Part shown: piece after piece, positions 11,873-23,279 of the stretch
Numbering within the stretch: position 1 is the stretch's first letter
Layout: every line of letters begins with the position of its first letter
Source of the DNA: Stemphylium vesicarium
Lineage: Eukaryota > Ascomycota > Dothideomycetes > Pleosporales > Pleosporaceae
Length of the DNA: 64,000 bases
NCBI GenBank assembly: GCA_004380135.1
Contig: QXCR01000094.1
Span: 1 to 64,000 of the forward strand
Direction of reading: 5' to 3'
Position numbers and translations under genes: made by a program
Notes under the pieces: model-generated
The model's database searches: none
Seen by the model: the letters and a program-made list of their open reading frames with translations, nothing else
Told to the model about the DNA's origin: nothing

Positions 11873-12678
11873 GCTTGCCCCTTCTTCCCTCCACACTTTA
11901 TGACCTCATGCCGCTCAATTTTTCCAAGGCCGCAAAACTTGGAGCAAGTGCTTCCCGCCTTTGCTCCGCATGTTCGGATCGTCGGCAGCGTTGTGCGACG
12001 ACCATGAGGCATTCAGAACATAGCATCGAATAACAAGATGTAATCTCAGCGTTGCTGTATGCCTTGGTATAGCAAGTGCTTGTTGAAATACTCGTTTAGG
12101 AAAGTGCGGCTATCACATGCAAATGTTGCAGAATCCAGGAATCAGGATGGGAAATGCCACACGTGGGCGATTGGGGAGGGTTTCTCGAGCTTGCAGCTGT
12201 GGCGCAGGGAGCGTTGGGCGAGCTTTCGTCATGCCAAGGTGCAGATCACGATTAGGATCAAGGAAGCGCCGCGAAATTTACGGGAAGATGCTAGCTGTAA
12301 TCTACGCGTGTACAACGACGTCTACTTGATAGTTGGACTCCCCGTCGCAGTCGAATCCTGCCATATCTCTGCCTGTATTTTCTGTCGTGTGCACTGGACG
12401 AATGTTGTGCAAGCCTCTTCTCGTCACTTCCTTCACCCAGTAATTTGGCGCGAGCTCACCGTTCTCACGCCAAACCACCGTTATCACCCGCGTTTTCCCC
12501 ATATTGGGACCGCGCACCCGACGTCTCTTCCACCTCCCACCTACCACCACGTCCCATCCCAACACAATTTCAGGAGTAGCGTGTGCTTTGTCAGAATAGA
12601 CTTCCTTCTTGCGCCCGTAGTTGCTCTCCACCTTGTTGCTTCTTCTTCTTCACCGCCTGCGCCCTCCCGACACCGCAT
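11873..12678. other. intergenic: CIA1 3' end and PCT1 promoter
   Basis: About 800 bases. Pyrimidine-rich DNA at 12600-12670 directly before the PCT1 start fits a fungal 5' leader. No gene is supported. Confidence 0.5.
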
Positions 12679-14120
12679 ATGTCACCAAAACGAAAGCGCT
12701 CGACCACTGTAGCCTCCGTCAAGATAGACGCCATGGACCCTGTTCAACCCTCCTCACGCGATGCCTCGGACGAGGGCGCCGAAGATCCCGTGCTCCAACA
12801 AGTCGCGTCTAAGAAGGAGCGCCAGGCCGATGCCAATGGCTCGACAAAGCGGGTGCGTGTCGCCAAGGGGCCGCACGACGACGACGACAGCGACGAAGAG
12901 GAGCGCGCCAGCAAGAAGAGCCGCCGTACCTCGTCACTGGCGGGAGACGACCATGGCGAGGGCGGCGAGGCAGGCTCTATGCGCATGGAGCCGCCCCCAA
13001 AGGCCGGCCTGGTCGACCCCGTAGGCTACAAGACGAATCCCCCTCCACAAGGACGACCGGTCAGGGTATACGCAGATGGCGTCTTCGATCTATTTCACAT
13101 TGGGCACATGCGCGCGCTCCAGCAGGCCAAGATGGCCTTTCCCGACGTGCATCTGGTAGTTGGCGTTACTGGCAACAAGGAGACACATAAGCGCAAGGGC
13201 TTGACAGTCTTGTCGGCCAGGGAGCGCGCAGAGAGCGTGCGCCATTGCAAGTGGGTTGACGAGGTCATTGAGGACTGCCCGTGGATCGTCACGGCCGAAT
13301 TCTTGCTCAAGCACAACATTGACTATGTCGCGCATGACGACCTTCCCTATGGCGCAGACGAGGGCGATGACATTTACGGCCCCATCAAGGAGCGAGGCAT
13401 GTTCCTCGTCACCCAAAGGACCGAGGGTCTCAGCACGACGGGCATCATCACCAAGTAGGTTTTCCCCTTGCCAGCTACACACCTACCCCTTTACTGACAA
13501 AAATTGCGCAGGATCGTGCGAGACTACGACCAGTACATCGACCGCCAGCTGAAGCGCGGCACCTCGCGCAAAGAACTCAACGTATCGTGGCTGAAAAAGA
13601 ACGAGCTCGACGTCAGGCGCACCATGGCCGAGCTCCGCGACAGCATCAAAGCAAACTGGACCACAACGGGCCAAGAACTCAGCAAAGACTTCCGCCAATT
13701 CTGGCAATCAAGTCGGCCTGCAAGCCCCGCCAGGACCCCGACACGCGAGCACACACAAGCCGAGGCCATGGACGTATCCGGCGCCGCGCGCTCTCCCTCG
13801 GCCCTCTCGCGACTCAGCCACCTCGACATTCCCCGCGCAAACAACAACACAAGAGAGTCTTCAGAGTTTGCTGCTGGTTACAATCTCGGTTTGATCGGCG
13901 GTGTACGATCATGGGTACGTTGCACGCCGTAATCGTTATAAGAGGGATACTAATATTCGCATAGATGGCACGCAGTCGACGCAACCTAAACGACAGCAGA
14001 CCCCAATCCCCCATCGACGACAGCTCCGATGAGCAGGACGCGCGCAGTCCCCATGAAGCCCCTCGTGGCCGTGAGAGAAAGCAAACAAAGAGTGAACCGG
14101 GTATGGATACGGCGGCTTAG
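12679..14120 (+). CDS. PCT1: choline-phosphate cytidylyltransferase
   Basis: Three exons (12679-13454, 13512-13914, 13965-14120) encode 444 residues. The enzyme makes CDP-choline from CTP and phosphocholine, the rate-limiting step of the CDP-choline branch of phosphatidylcholine synthesis. The catalytic domain has the nucleotidyltransferase HxGH motif (HIGH, residues 140-143, in [11 protein letters not shown]) and [11 protein letters not shown] (from residue 247), which binds CTP. Before it lies an ~120-residue disordered, very charged leader with KR-rich patches that could be nuclear signals. After it comes the lipid-sensing region, with the typical FAAGYNLG segment and a Ser/Pro tail with SP sites for phosphorylation. 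Introns have GTAGGT and GTACGT donors; the second has a clear ACTAAT branch site. Compare the ethanolamine enzyme at 62254-63922. Confidence 0.95.
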
Positions 14121-17100
14121 GATGCTTGGTCTTCTTCCTTGAGTCGCTGGTATATTTACTAGACTCTTTTTTGACCTAGGAGGGCGTATGAAAAAAACCT
14201 TTTGATTGAGACAACAACAACAACAACAACACCAAATTACTTAATACGATATTTTATATTTCCTGCGCGAAACTGAACGGGGTTTTCTTTGCTGTAGAGT
14301 AAACGGTTAATGGTTTGCTTGCGTGCTTTGCTTGTCAGTCGTGTGTCCAGGCTGTACACTTTGCTCCGACCCGCCTTACTACTTACTTACAACCTGAATC
14401 GGAATGACGAGAAGAAAGAGGTTGCGTTATATTTTGCACTTTCGTCGACAGACGAGCAAGCAAGCAAACTATTGCGCGAGGCGGGGTCGTGTGCGACCAA
14501 GACATTTTGTCCCCGTGGGATTTACAAGGGGAAAAGAATACGGGTCTGCTGATATGATGTGGGGTAGCTCCAGTGCTGCCTTTTGAGACGGTGATGGAAA
14601 TTGGTGAACTGCGCCGAATATCTTGTTTGACTGCGCCTTGTCAGGTGTAACGAATCCACTGGCTCTGCTAACAACGACGAGAGAAACTTATTGTAAGCAA
14701 CGGTACTGCGGGTTTGGCGTGTAACTTCGGCTATTGTTCGATTTATTTTCAGCGAAAGGAGGAGGGGGGAAGAGGAGGGGGCTGTGTACGGACAGGGTCC
14801 TCTTGCTCCCTCTTCGCTGTGCTGTGCTGGTTGCTAAACAAACAGGCTTCGGGATCACTACGCAAACTCGTCTATCTGGCTTCGGAGTCGGTGCCCAAAC
14901 CGTCTGTCTACATGTTTGTTGCTTCGGACCCGCGTTGGTATGTGGACGGACGGAGGAGTATAGTGTACTGCAGTCGTTCGTTAGTGAAGACGTGCTGGAC
15001 ATGCGTGATCTGATTGCTAAAAAGCCAAAATGGTGATATGTGTCAATCTAGATGCCCACTCTCTCTTGCCTTGATTAAAAAAGTCTACTTCAGTTTAGGT
15101 CGATTCAATTCATTCAGATGGTTCCCAGTCCAACACTGACAGTCACATCCATTGTTGCAAGTTTACTCCCCCGTCACGCAGAAAACAAGCTACTCTGATC
15201 CCGCCTGTCTCGAACTTGAAGACTGTTAGGCCTCGAAAAGCGAAGAACGAGGAAGGTGCTGGATCACAACAACAACCTCTCATCCATCCACCTACCTCCC
15301 ATCCCCCTTCCACATAAACACATCCCCCATCTACCTCCCCACCACCAAATGTGCACAGCCCTCTTCACCCTCTCCACCTGCCCCTGTCCGCCCGCCCCAG
15401 CATACCCCTACCTCCGTCTGTGTCGGTTGGCCACACACACGGCATGTCCACCAGGCAGGCGGATGAGTCAGACCGTCTGGCTGAGGGGCGAATGTGCGTG
15501 GTGTAGGGTTTGCAAGAGGGAGGGCGTTAGCAGTGACAGGAGGGGCAGGGCGAGGAGAGCTTTGGTGGGGTGTTGGATGAGGGAGAAGGGGGAAGTTTTT
15601 TTTAATGGGGTTGACGGTAGAGAGGGGCGGTGAGGTGAAATGAGGGAAGGTGATAGGAATGGGATGGAAGGGTGCAGATGGTGGCCATGAATGGTGCGCG
15701 TTGCTGTTTGTTGGGCAGGTAGAATGAGGGGCATAGGTGAGGGGCACGACTGATAATCATCCTTGTAGCTTCCAGACTGTCACTCTCTGTCGCCCATGTA
15801 TTGTGAGGGGCAGAAATGACGATCGTCCATGGAGCTTGTTAGTATTTTTCCTGTCAAGATGGTTATTGGGGGAGAGGGGCCACGCGTAACGAGAAGGTTG
15901 ATTGCGAGTTGGTATCCAACAGGGCCAGAACAACGGAAGAGTATACGATAATAGGAAAGAGGTTGCGAAGCGCAAGGATGATGAGAAAGGGTTGGATTTT
16001 TGGGCTGCAAGGCTGGCAGATTTTTTAGTTTCTGACATTCGTCGCGCAAGTTTGTCTGTAGGCATCCTTTCCTTTTTTTTTACGAGCTTGACAGTGGGGA
16101 TCATCGTTGTTAGGTACTTACTGCATAGCCACGCCACGTCATACACTACTATGTAGTAAAGAAAGTCGACATGATTATTCTTCGGGACGCTGATGCAGTC
16201 TGAGGTGGTTGTTCCCAAGTCCAGGAAATGAGTAAAAAAGCAAGTCCATCTCCATCCGAGTTCCGGATTGCCCAGTTTGGTATGCCTGGGCAGAGACGAT
16301 ATCGGAACAACAAAGCGTCGCCCACAACGTCACCGAAAGCATACTCTCCTTTCCTGGAGATTTTGTAGTTATTTCATAAAAATCACAATTAAAGTGACCA
16401 CTTGGAGGCCACGGGGGAAAGACGGACGACTAGCCTGAACCTAATGCATGTGCAGCGTGCGTGCCATGGCTGGCGAACTGCCTTCTCCCCTAGAGACGGC
16501 TTCTTTGAAGCCGTCGCTACCAGGCTACGGCGTCAGGAAGCCAACTGCCGCCTCCGCCGCTGTTTTCAGCCCTACAAGATGAAAAAATTGGGGCACCTTT
16601 TTACCTCGCTTCTCTCGTCTTTCTACATGACTCTTGTTTTCAAGGTCGCGCATTCCCTGACACGGCAACGATCGGTCAGCGCTTGCGAGCGTGACAATAG
16701 CTACAAATATCTCCACCAGGGCACTCCCTACTAGCAGCCCTCTTTTCTGTCGCTCGCTCGAGGGTCATCTGGCATATCGTGAGAGGTCGCTCTGCTTTTT
16801 GTCTTTTTCTCTTTACCCGCCCGCTTAGATCAGCGCAACTTACCGAACACCCACCGGGCCCTGGTTGTTGTCGAATAAGTAGTCTTCGAGAGCAGCGCAC
16901 ACACCCGGCAATTCGTCGGGCACGGCCAGGGCTACTAGATGAGGCGTCGTGTTTCAAGCGACGCAACACGCAATGCCACCCACCCGCACTTGGCTCCGAT
17001 TCATGAACGGTGTCCGTCGAGATGGTCAGGTCGTGTACACGAGAGCTGGTCGACGTCGGTGGTCCGACCCACTGATACCATCGGCGCCCGTTCTAGAGGC

Positions 17101-18404
17101 CCCCCGGACACGATGGGGGGTGCGACGCGTCTCGTCGCCTCTTTTGACGAGGCTGGTAGTGGAGAGAGCAGCAGCGCATGCACCGGTCAGTCGCGCGGTA
17201 CGGTACGGTAACGCTCTCGACGACTGCTGCGACGAGAGCACCGGGATTTTCTTTTCGTCGCTCGCTCGCCCTGATTTCACAAAAGTGAGGCGATCGTGAT
17301 GCGCTCTCCGACGGGCGCAGCCAATCATGCCGCGCCGCAAGCGGTCTCGGCTTCCTGGGCTGCACATCTGCTGCATCCTCCTCCCTCACGACATCATCGC
17401 CTACAGTGTCTGATGGGCGACGAGACAGCGCTACCGTGGCTCCGCGTCTGCGGCCTTGTCTCCCGGCGCAGTATAGTCACTGTTGACTAGCGGTGAGTGT
17501 GTTGGGATGACATGCCTTGCAGCTTCACGCTCAGCACGCATCCCCCCCCCCTCGACGTCGTCACGGAACGCCCTAAGCCGTCGGCGGTTCTGTGGCGATC
17601 GCCTCCACGTACCCAGAGTATTGGTTTGCACATTTAAAATATGGTCAGAGCATAATCACTGACGCCGTCTGTGCCCTTTGTTTAAACAAGAATGCAAGGG
17701 CTCCCGCTCTAACCTAAGCCTCCAAATTGCCTTGCACAACGCTCTCTCCAACACCCCCGACAAGACCCCAACGCTGTTTTGAACTCGGCAGCATTGCCTT
17801 TGCAGCAAGTCCCACGCCTACCCGCAGCCGTTACCACTACACTCAGTAGTAACAACACACACCCCCTTCCTGTCTATCTCTCTGCTTTCTGCTCGTTTCC
17901 GCGCTGTTCCACTTTGCTTTTCCTGCAAAGTGGTTTTCGTCCGAAGCCGTCTCTTCACGCTTCCGCATACGTCCTTGTCTTGTTTTCTTTGCATTTATCG
18001 CGAGTGACCACTTTGTCCTCTCTTGCTATGTTCACGCTTTCATAAGCCCGGACATTTGTATCCCAAAAGATCCCATTGATCTAGTATACAAAGTGGGCAC
18101 ATGCGAACAAGGTACGACTTTACCCAAGCACTGCACCGGCCATCGCTGCGTCTTCGTGCTTGTCTGACTCGGGAGCCATCTCGTTCGTTCCAGCGGCCAC
18201 CCGTCGCGCCGTCAAACAACCCATGAACACGTTTCCAGCTTGTGTCTTACAAACCGCACTGTCTTGGATAGTTTGGTAGGCTAACGAGTTGGGCAGTCCG
18301 CGCTTGTAGCAACCCCAGGCTTTATCATTACCGCTGCGCGCACTCACGCGCTCGAACCCGATACCGCTTTCAACCATCACCGTACTCCCGACATACGTCA
18401 TCTC
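14121..18404. other. 4.3-kb gene-poor region, likely long leader of the Tcp11-family gene
   Basis: No supportable coding region in 4.3 kb. It holds many simple-sequence tracts: a CAA run at 14211-14231, pyrimidine/purine runs at 15260-15700, and a perfect 9-bp stem with a 3-nt loop at 16495-16515. The last ~700 bases are rich in C and T and contain short upstream open frames (for example 17779-18045), as is usual for long 5' leaders of fungal regulatory genes. That is an inference. Confidence 0.45.
14211..14231. repeat. CAA trinucleotide microsatellite
   Basis: About seven tandem CAA units shortly after the PCT1 stop codon, in its presumed 3' untranslated region. Confidence 0.9.
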
Positions 18405-20601
18405 ATGAAAACTCGACCTTCAATGCAGAAGAATCTTGGTGGTGTGCGCCGCCGCAAGGACATGGCTTCTCACACGCCAAAGGCCGCTGCCGGCACCAAT
18501 CCTTCTTATGCTCCGGACTCTCGTTATGCTTCACGGTCTGGTGCAATGGATGTTGATGGCATGGACGTCTCTACTCCATCATGGCATAGCTCCATCTCAG
18601 GATCAGAGGGACAGATGATCGAAGAGAGGCATAGTACCGAGCATGGTGCAAGACATTCACCTGTTTTGAGAATAGGAAGCTCACCCTCACCATCGCCGCT
18701 TTCTCACTCGGCTACACAAGAAGATCTAGCAGGAATGCTCAAGGTTATGCTTAGCAACCAGCCTGACCTACAGCCGTCTGCTGAAGAGCTATCGGAAGAG
18801 TTCCTGTATGCGACAGTCACACCACCCGTCACAAAGCAATCGTTGAGCGAGCTCGACATCCAAAGCATAATCACCAACATCAAATTACGGCATGACGTCA
18901 ACTTTGACCGCGATCTGAGCTTCAGACCAAACCTGGATGGCGCTAAAGGACAAGAGAAGGAACGAACCGCTGATCGGTACTGGACGGCGTTGATCGCCGA
19001 GCTTGAACTTTACAAGCGATTGTTTCAGGGAACTCCACCGATACCTCAAGCCAAGCTCGAACGATATACCCGCGAAGCGCAACGGCGAATCCCAACTTTG
19101 TTCCAAACCATCCGGGATGTCATCAAAAGCCTTGTACCTGACCGCGATCATTCAAGAGTAGACGAGCATTTGGATGTCGATCTGCTGATGCAGTCGATTG
19201 AGCGAGGAGTTTGCGACTTTGTACGACTGGCTGAATGGATGGCGCACTTGCTGAAGGAGCATTGTGCACCGATGCGTGACGTATGGGTTGACGAGATGGT
19301 GGCTGCCACAAGGCATGGTGCGGCTACTCAAGATTCGAAGCAGATTGTCTTTGGCCTAAGGACATTGTTTGGTATCTTGGAAGCTATGAAGCTTGTATGT
19401 TTTACCATGACGAATTCTGCCAAATCCAAGCTAATGCGTTGTACAGGATGTCGCCAACCATCAGATCCGTAACTTGAAGACGCTGCTCATCGAGGACACG
19501 GTGAACTTTGAAAACCATTACCACCTCGATAGGCTGGTGAATGGCCGTTCAAGAGTCAACATCAGCGCGACAAGGAACTGGTTCGCCAACACGATTGAAG
19601 AATTTGGATCGCAATGCTCGCCGCGACCAAGGGCTGGACCCTGCTTCGAGCTTGAGGTCTTCACACGTGCAATCACTGCGATATCTTTTGGCCGCGACGG
19701 ACGCGGTGAGTTTCCCGAAACGTTTTTGCTCGACAACGAGCGACTGCGCGCACTCAAGACAGAGATTGATGATCTTGTCATGTTTGAAGTCTGCATGGAC
19801 ATGTGCATCGCACTGGCGAGGCAATTCGGGTACCAAGGTCCCATCACGCTCGCTATTGGACAACAACTCCGCACCGCCCTTACTGCCATCATGGGCGACA
19901 CCATTGGCCACAGGCCCCACCAGTGGATGATCAACTCCGAAGCTCTTTCTCTTGAGATTCTGCGACAAGCTTCCAATCTCGCCGGGCAGCCAGCTACCTA
20001 CAGCTTCGACCGTATGAGCGACACCAACCAGAGTCTCCGCGTCCTCTTCGTCCGCAGATCCGCCTACCACGCCGCCCGTCTCGAAGCCTCACTACTCCCC
20101 CAAATCCTCGCCAACGTCGACCGTCACAGAGCCTCCTCACCAATGGACCTTTTCAACAGCCTCGTCTCCATCTCTCCATCCATGCCGCCCCTCCCCACTC
20201 TCCCCCGACCCGCCATCTCCGACACCTCTGTCTTCGCCCACCTACACCCAGAGACGGCGAAACTCACCGACCTGGCTAACCGCATCACGCACATGATTTT
20301 GCTCAACTGGCGCATATGGGCTCCCATTGCGTACATCCAGGAAAAACATGAGTTATCACGCCACTCGTCCACGGATAGAGACCACGCCTCGCTCTCCCCC
20401 GTTCCGCAAACTCAAACTCAACCTCAACAGCCACGTCAAAAACCGTCATCATCATCATCATCATCATCATCAACAACAACAACATCATCACAGGCGTCGT
20501 CAGACCAGGAAGCGTCATCCCTTCCGCCTAGCATGCGGACTGGCGAGACGCGGGATCCGGGTCAGGAACCGCACTTGACGCATCGCTCGCTTCCGCAATG
20601 A
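18405..20601 (+). CDS. Tcp11/Sok1-family protein
   Basis: Two exons (18405-19394, 19447-20601) encode 714 residues. The intron (GTATGT...GTACAG, 52 nt, GCTAAT branch) splits the family-typical sequence FGLRTLFGILEAMKL / DVANHQIRNLK. The Tcp11 domain (PF05794) spans roughly residues 140-650 and is all-helical. In yeast the member Sok1 suppresses loss of cAMP-dependent protein kinase, and in mammals TCP11 acts on cAMP signalling in sperm, so a role in cAMP/PKA-linked growth control is likely but not shown here. The N-terminal ~120 residues are Ser-rich and probably disordered. The C-terminus has a Ser/Thr homopolymer coded by a TCA/ACA microsatellite. A second in-frame ATG lies 18 nt after the first. 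Confidence 0.9.
20446..20490 (+). repeat. in-frame TCA/ACA microsatellite in the Tcp11-family gene
   Basis: Tandem TCA units followed by ACA units code for ten serines, then threonines and serines, near the C-terminus. Length variation here would not shift the frame. Confidence 0.9.
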
Positions 20602-21416
20602 ATCAACTTCCGCTTCCTACTCGTTTTCTCTCGACATCCCCTTTTTCCTTGTCCCCTTCTCTTTCTTTCTTCCGGCGTTTACCAAAATGGACTACATGGG
20701 CGTTTTTTTTTTCAGCTCACTCTGTATGACCACCACCACCACCAACAACGGCAACAACGCCTCGGACAAAGATTCACTGGCGCCCTTGTTACCTGGATCA
20801 TTAAGCTCCCGCTCCATCGTCGTTAAGATCATCGATCGATACGGGCTCTTTCGTTGTCGGCTTTTTTCTTTCCTAACGATATACCACTACTACTTTGAGT
20901 TTTTGTTTTTACATATACGTCCTTTGTAATAGAAACTTTTCGACCCATGAAGCAAGAATGAGAGCGAGAAAGAGAAGGGAGCAGCTGTTTTTCATCTGTG
21001 AATTACTTGGGTTTAGCGATGGTGTAGCATTATAAGCTGGAGTTTTTTTCCTTTTCTTTGTCATTCTGTCTGTTTAGTCGTTAGAGGAAAGGGGGTCTGT
21101 GTTAGCCTTTCTCCCCCTCCCTCGGAGAATGTCTCTTCTGTATGTGTAGAAAGAAGGAAGAAAGAAAGAAGTCGAATGAGATAAAAAAAAAAAGTTAGGA
21201 CCTGAAATCTCGTCTCAATTGTCTGTTCATTCAAATAGCCATCGTCGTGATATCGCGTACCGGTAGAGCTCAGTTAACGCCTACAAGTAGACTCTATCAA
21301 AGCCCTCCACACAAAGCATAAAGAAAAGCAAACACCAAAACGCCTCCCATGCTCCTCTAAATGCAAAACTTTTCTTCATAAAAGTCATCACCACCCCAAT
21401 CCTCAGCATCACCACC
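20602..21416. other. convergent 3' region
   Basis: About 800 bases between the ends of two convergent genes. It has T-rich and A-rich runs (for example 21181-21194) suited to 3' end processing. No gene is seen. Confidence 0.55.
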
Positions 21417-23279
21417 TCACCTGACCTCAATAACCTTCTTCCCCCTTCTCCTCGCCTCCAACACACCATCCCTCCATTCCGCAACACCCTCAACCGCCCC
21501 CACAGGATCCATCTTGCGCATGAGCAAATACCCTTGTATCTCCGCGGGCGAGAAAACAAGCTCAGGCAGCGTATCCGCAAACGTCTTCGCCATGCGCGTT
21601 AACTGGTCTGCAGGCAGCGTGGCGAAGTTGTGTCGTGGGGCGGGCTTGGTTGTTTTCTTCTTGGTCGTCTCGTCTTTCTTGTATTTGGCAGTAGTGGTAG
21701 TGGCAGCGGTAGTATCAGTCTCGTCACTGTACATCCTCCGGAAAATCTCCTGAATTTGTGAGTTCGTCGCGAGTGTGAATTTTATCTGCAAATCTACTCT
21801 TCCCGGACGGATTAAGGCTGAATCCAGCTTCTCGGGACAGTTTGTCGTCATGATTAGGACGCGACCTTCGTTTGAGGCGGCACCGTCGATGATGTTGAGG
21901 AGGCCGGCGAGGGAGATTTTGCTCTTGGATCCGCTGTCTTGGTCGGGAGTTGTGGGTGTGAACTTTGGTTTGGGGGTTGCTGGGCGTTCTGGTGTGCTGG
22001 TTGCGGAGGCAGCGTCGTCTTTGGAGACGAGGGTTGTGGTTTCGCTGTCGGGTTTTACGGGGCTCTTGTTGCTTTGGAGATGGCGGGTGAGACGTCTGCG
22101 GAGGGATGTCTTCTTCCCGAGGTTGGTCATCTCTTCGTTTTTGTCATCTGGCTTCTTTTCGTTCTCCTTTGTTTCGAGTTGCCTGCGCGCCTTTTCAGCC
22201 TCGTCATCGGCGTCAGAATCAGCCTCTGAGATTGCACTGCTGGAAGATCCTTCTCGTCGGATACCTGCAGAGTCGATGTCCTCCAAAAGTACGATACAAC
22301 GATCTGGCAGTTGGCTGAACAGCGACGCTAGTTCTGATTCACCTAGATCAGGCTCGCTTAATGACGCGCAGTAGATGCTCAGACCAAAAATGCCAGCGGC
22401 TGCGAAGCTCAAAGAAGTCTTGCCAGTTCCTGGAGGGCCATGGAAAAGGTATCCCCGTCGATGGGGGATACCCCGTGTCGCATACCATCGCGCAGTAGCA
22501 GGTTGCAGGTAGTCGTTGATGTCTGCTACGATCTGATCCTTCTGCCCCTGGTCCAAAGTGACTGTGCTAATGGGTCGTGAAGGGCGACGAGACTGGACTG
22601 ACCAATATGCCCCGCGCTTCGGTTCCGCTCGGTAGATGCTCGTCATGCTATTGGGCTTGGCATTTGACCACTCCTTCACATGGTCGATGAGATCTTTGAC
22701 AGGCTGCGTGCTGCGACCCATGCAACGGATAATCAGGAAGTACTCGATTCGCTCTGCATACTTGTTCTCTTGGCAGTCTTTCCTGAACTGGAAGTAGCGG
22801 CCGTTATGTGTGAAGTTGTCGTCGCCGAGATTGGGTTCATAGAACACTGGGCTTGCGCCACTCCACTTGTCGTATTTGAAGATGCCAGATTCATCGAGAA
22901 CATCATCGTCGTCTGGATCGGAGTCTTCGTCATCAGTGTCGTCATAACGGGCTCTGGGTTTCCTGGAAGAAGCCTTTAGGTCTCTGCTAAGCAGCGTCAT
23001 GCGCTGTGCTGATATCCAGGATATCAACTGAGGGTATAGATCGTCGTCATCGTCAATCCGGATGGCTGAAGTTCCATGTGTCGTCAGGTAATCTTTCCCC
23101 CGGCTGTATAGAAACACGGCTCCTTGGTAAACTGCAAACAACAGTAGGTAGAAGGACATCATGCTTCCAACATCAAGCCCAAGCTTGCCGAGGAAAAGCT
23201 GGACGACGGCACCGACACCTGGGATGTTGACGGCGGCGTCAGCAAGGCCTGGTGGCAGCGTCTGCTTCAGGTTTTCCAT
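21417..23279 (-). CDS. Bcs1-like AAA ATPase
   Basis: Single minus-strand exon, 620 residues from the ATG at 23279; an upstream in-frame TTG is not taken as start. One membrane span is visible at about residues 40-58, followed by the Bcs1 N-terminal domain and an AAA module: Walker A GPPGTGKT (281-288), Walker B with IVLLEDID (about 329-336) and arginine finger RPGRVD (491-496). True Bcs1 is the inner mitochondrial membrane chaperone that moves the Rieske Fe-S protein into complex III. Filamentous fungi have many Bcs1-like paralogs of unknown role. This one looks like a paralog: it has an acidic insert (DDTDDEDSDPDDDD) and a ~120-residue charged, low-complexity insert between Walker B and the arginine finger that the canonical protein lacks. 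Which membrane it sits in is not clear. Confidence 0.88.
   Translation of the reverse strand: MENLKQTLPPGLADAAVNIPGVGAVVQLFLGKLGLDVGSMMSFYLLLFAVYQGAVFLYSRGKDYLTTHGTSAIRIDDDDDLYPQLISWISAQRMTLLSRDLKASSRKPRARYDDTDDEDSDPDDDDVLDESGIFKYDKWSGASPVFYEPNLGDDNFTHNGRYFQFRKDCQENKYAERIEYFLIIRCMGRSTQPVKDLIDHVKEWSNAKPNSMTSIYRAEPKRGAYWSVQSRRPSRPISTVTLDQGQKDQIVADINDYLQPATARWYATRGIPHRRGYLFHGPPGTGKTSLSFAAAGIFGLSIYCASLSEPDLGESELASLFSQLPDRCIVLLEDIDSAGIRREGSSSSAISEADSDADDEAEKARRQLETKENEKKPDDKNEEMTNLGKKTSLRRRLTRHLQSNKSPVKPDSETTTLVSKDDAASATSTPERPATPKPKFTPTTPDQDSGSKSKISLAGLLNIIDGAASNEGRVLIMTTNCPEKLDSALIRPGRVDLQIKFTLATNSQIQEIFRRMYSDETDTTAATTTTAKYKKDETTKKKTTKPAPRHNFATLPADQLTRMAKTFADTLPELVFSPAEIQGYLLMRKMDPVGAVEGVAEWRDGVLEARRRGKKVIEVR

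Noticed and set aside
15256..15747. Overlapping Pro/Ser/Thr-rich frames on both strands
   Set aside because: Produced by pyrimidine-rich low-complexity DNA.
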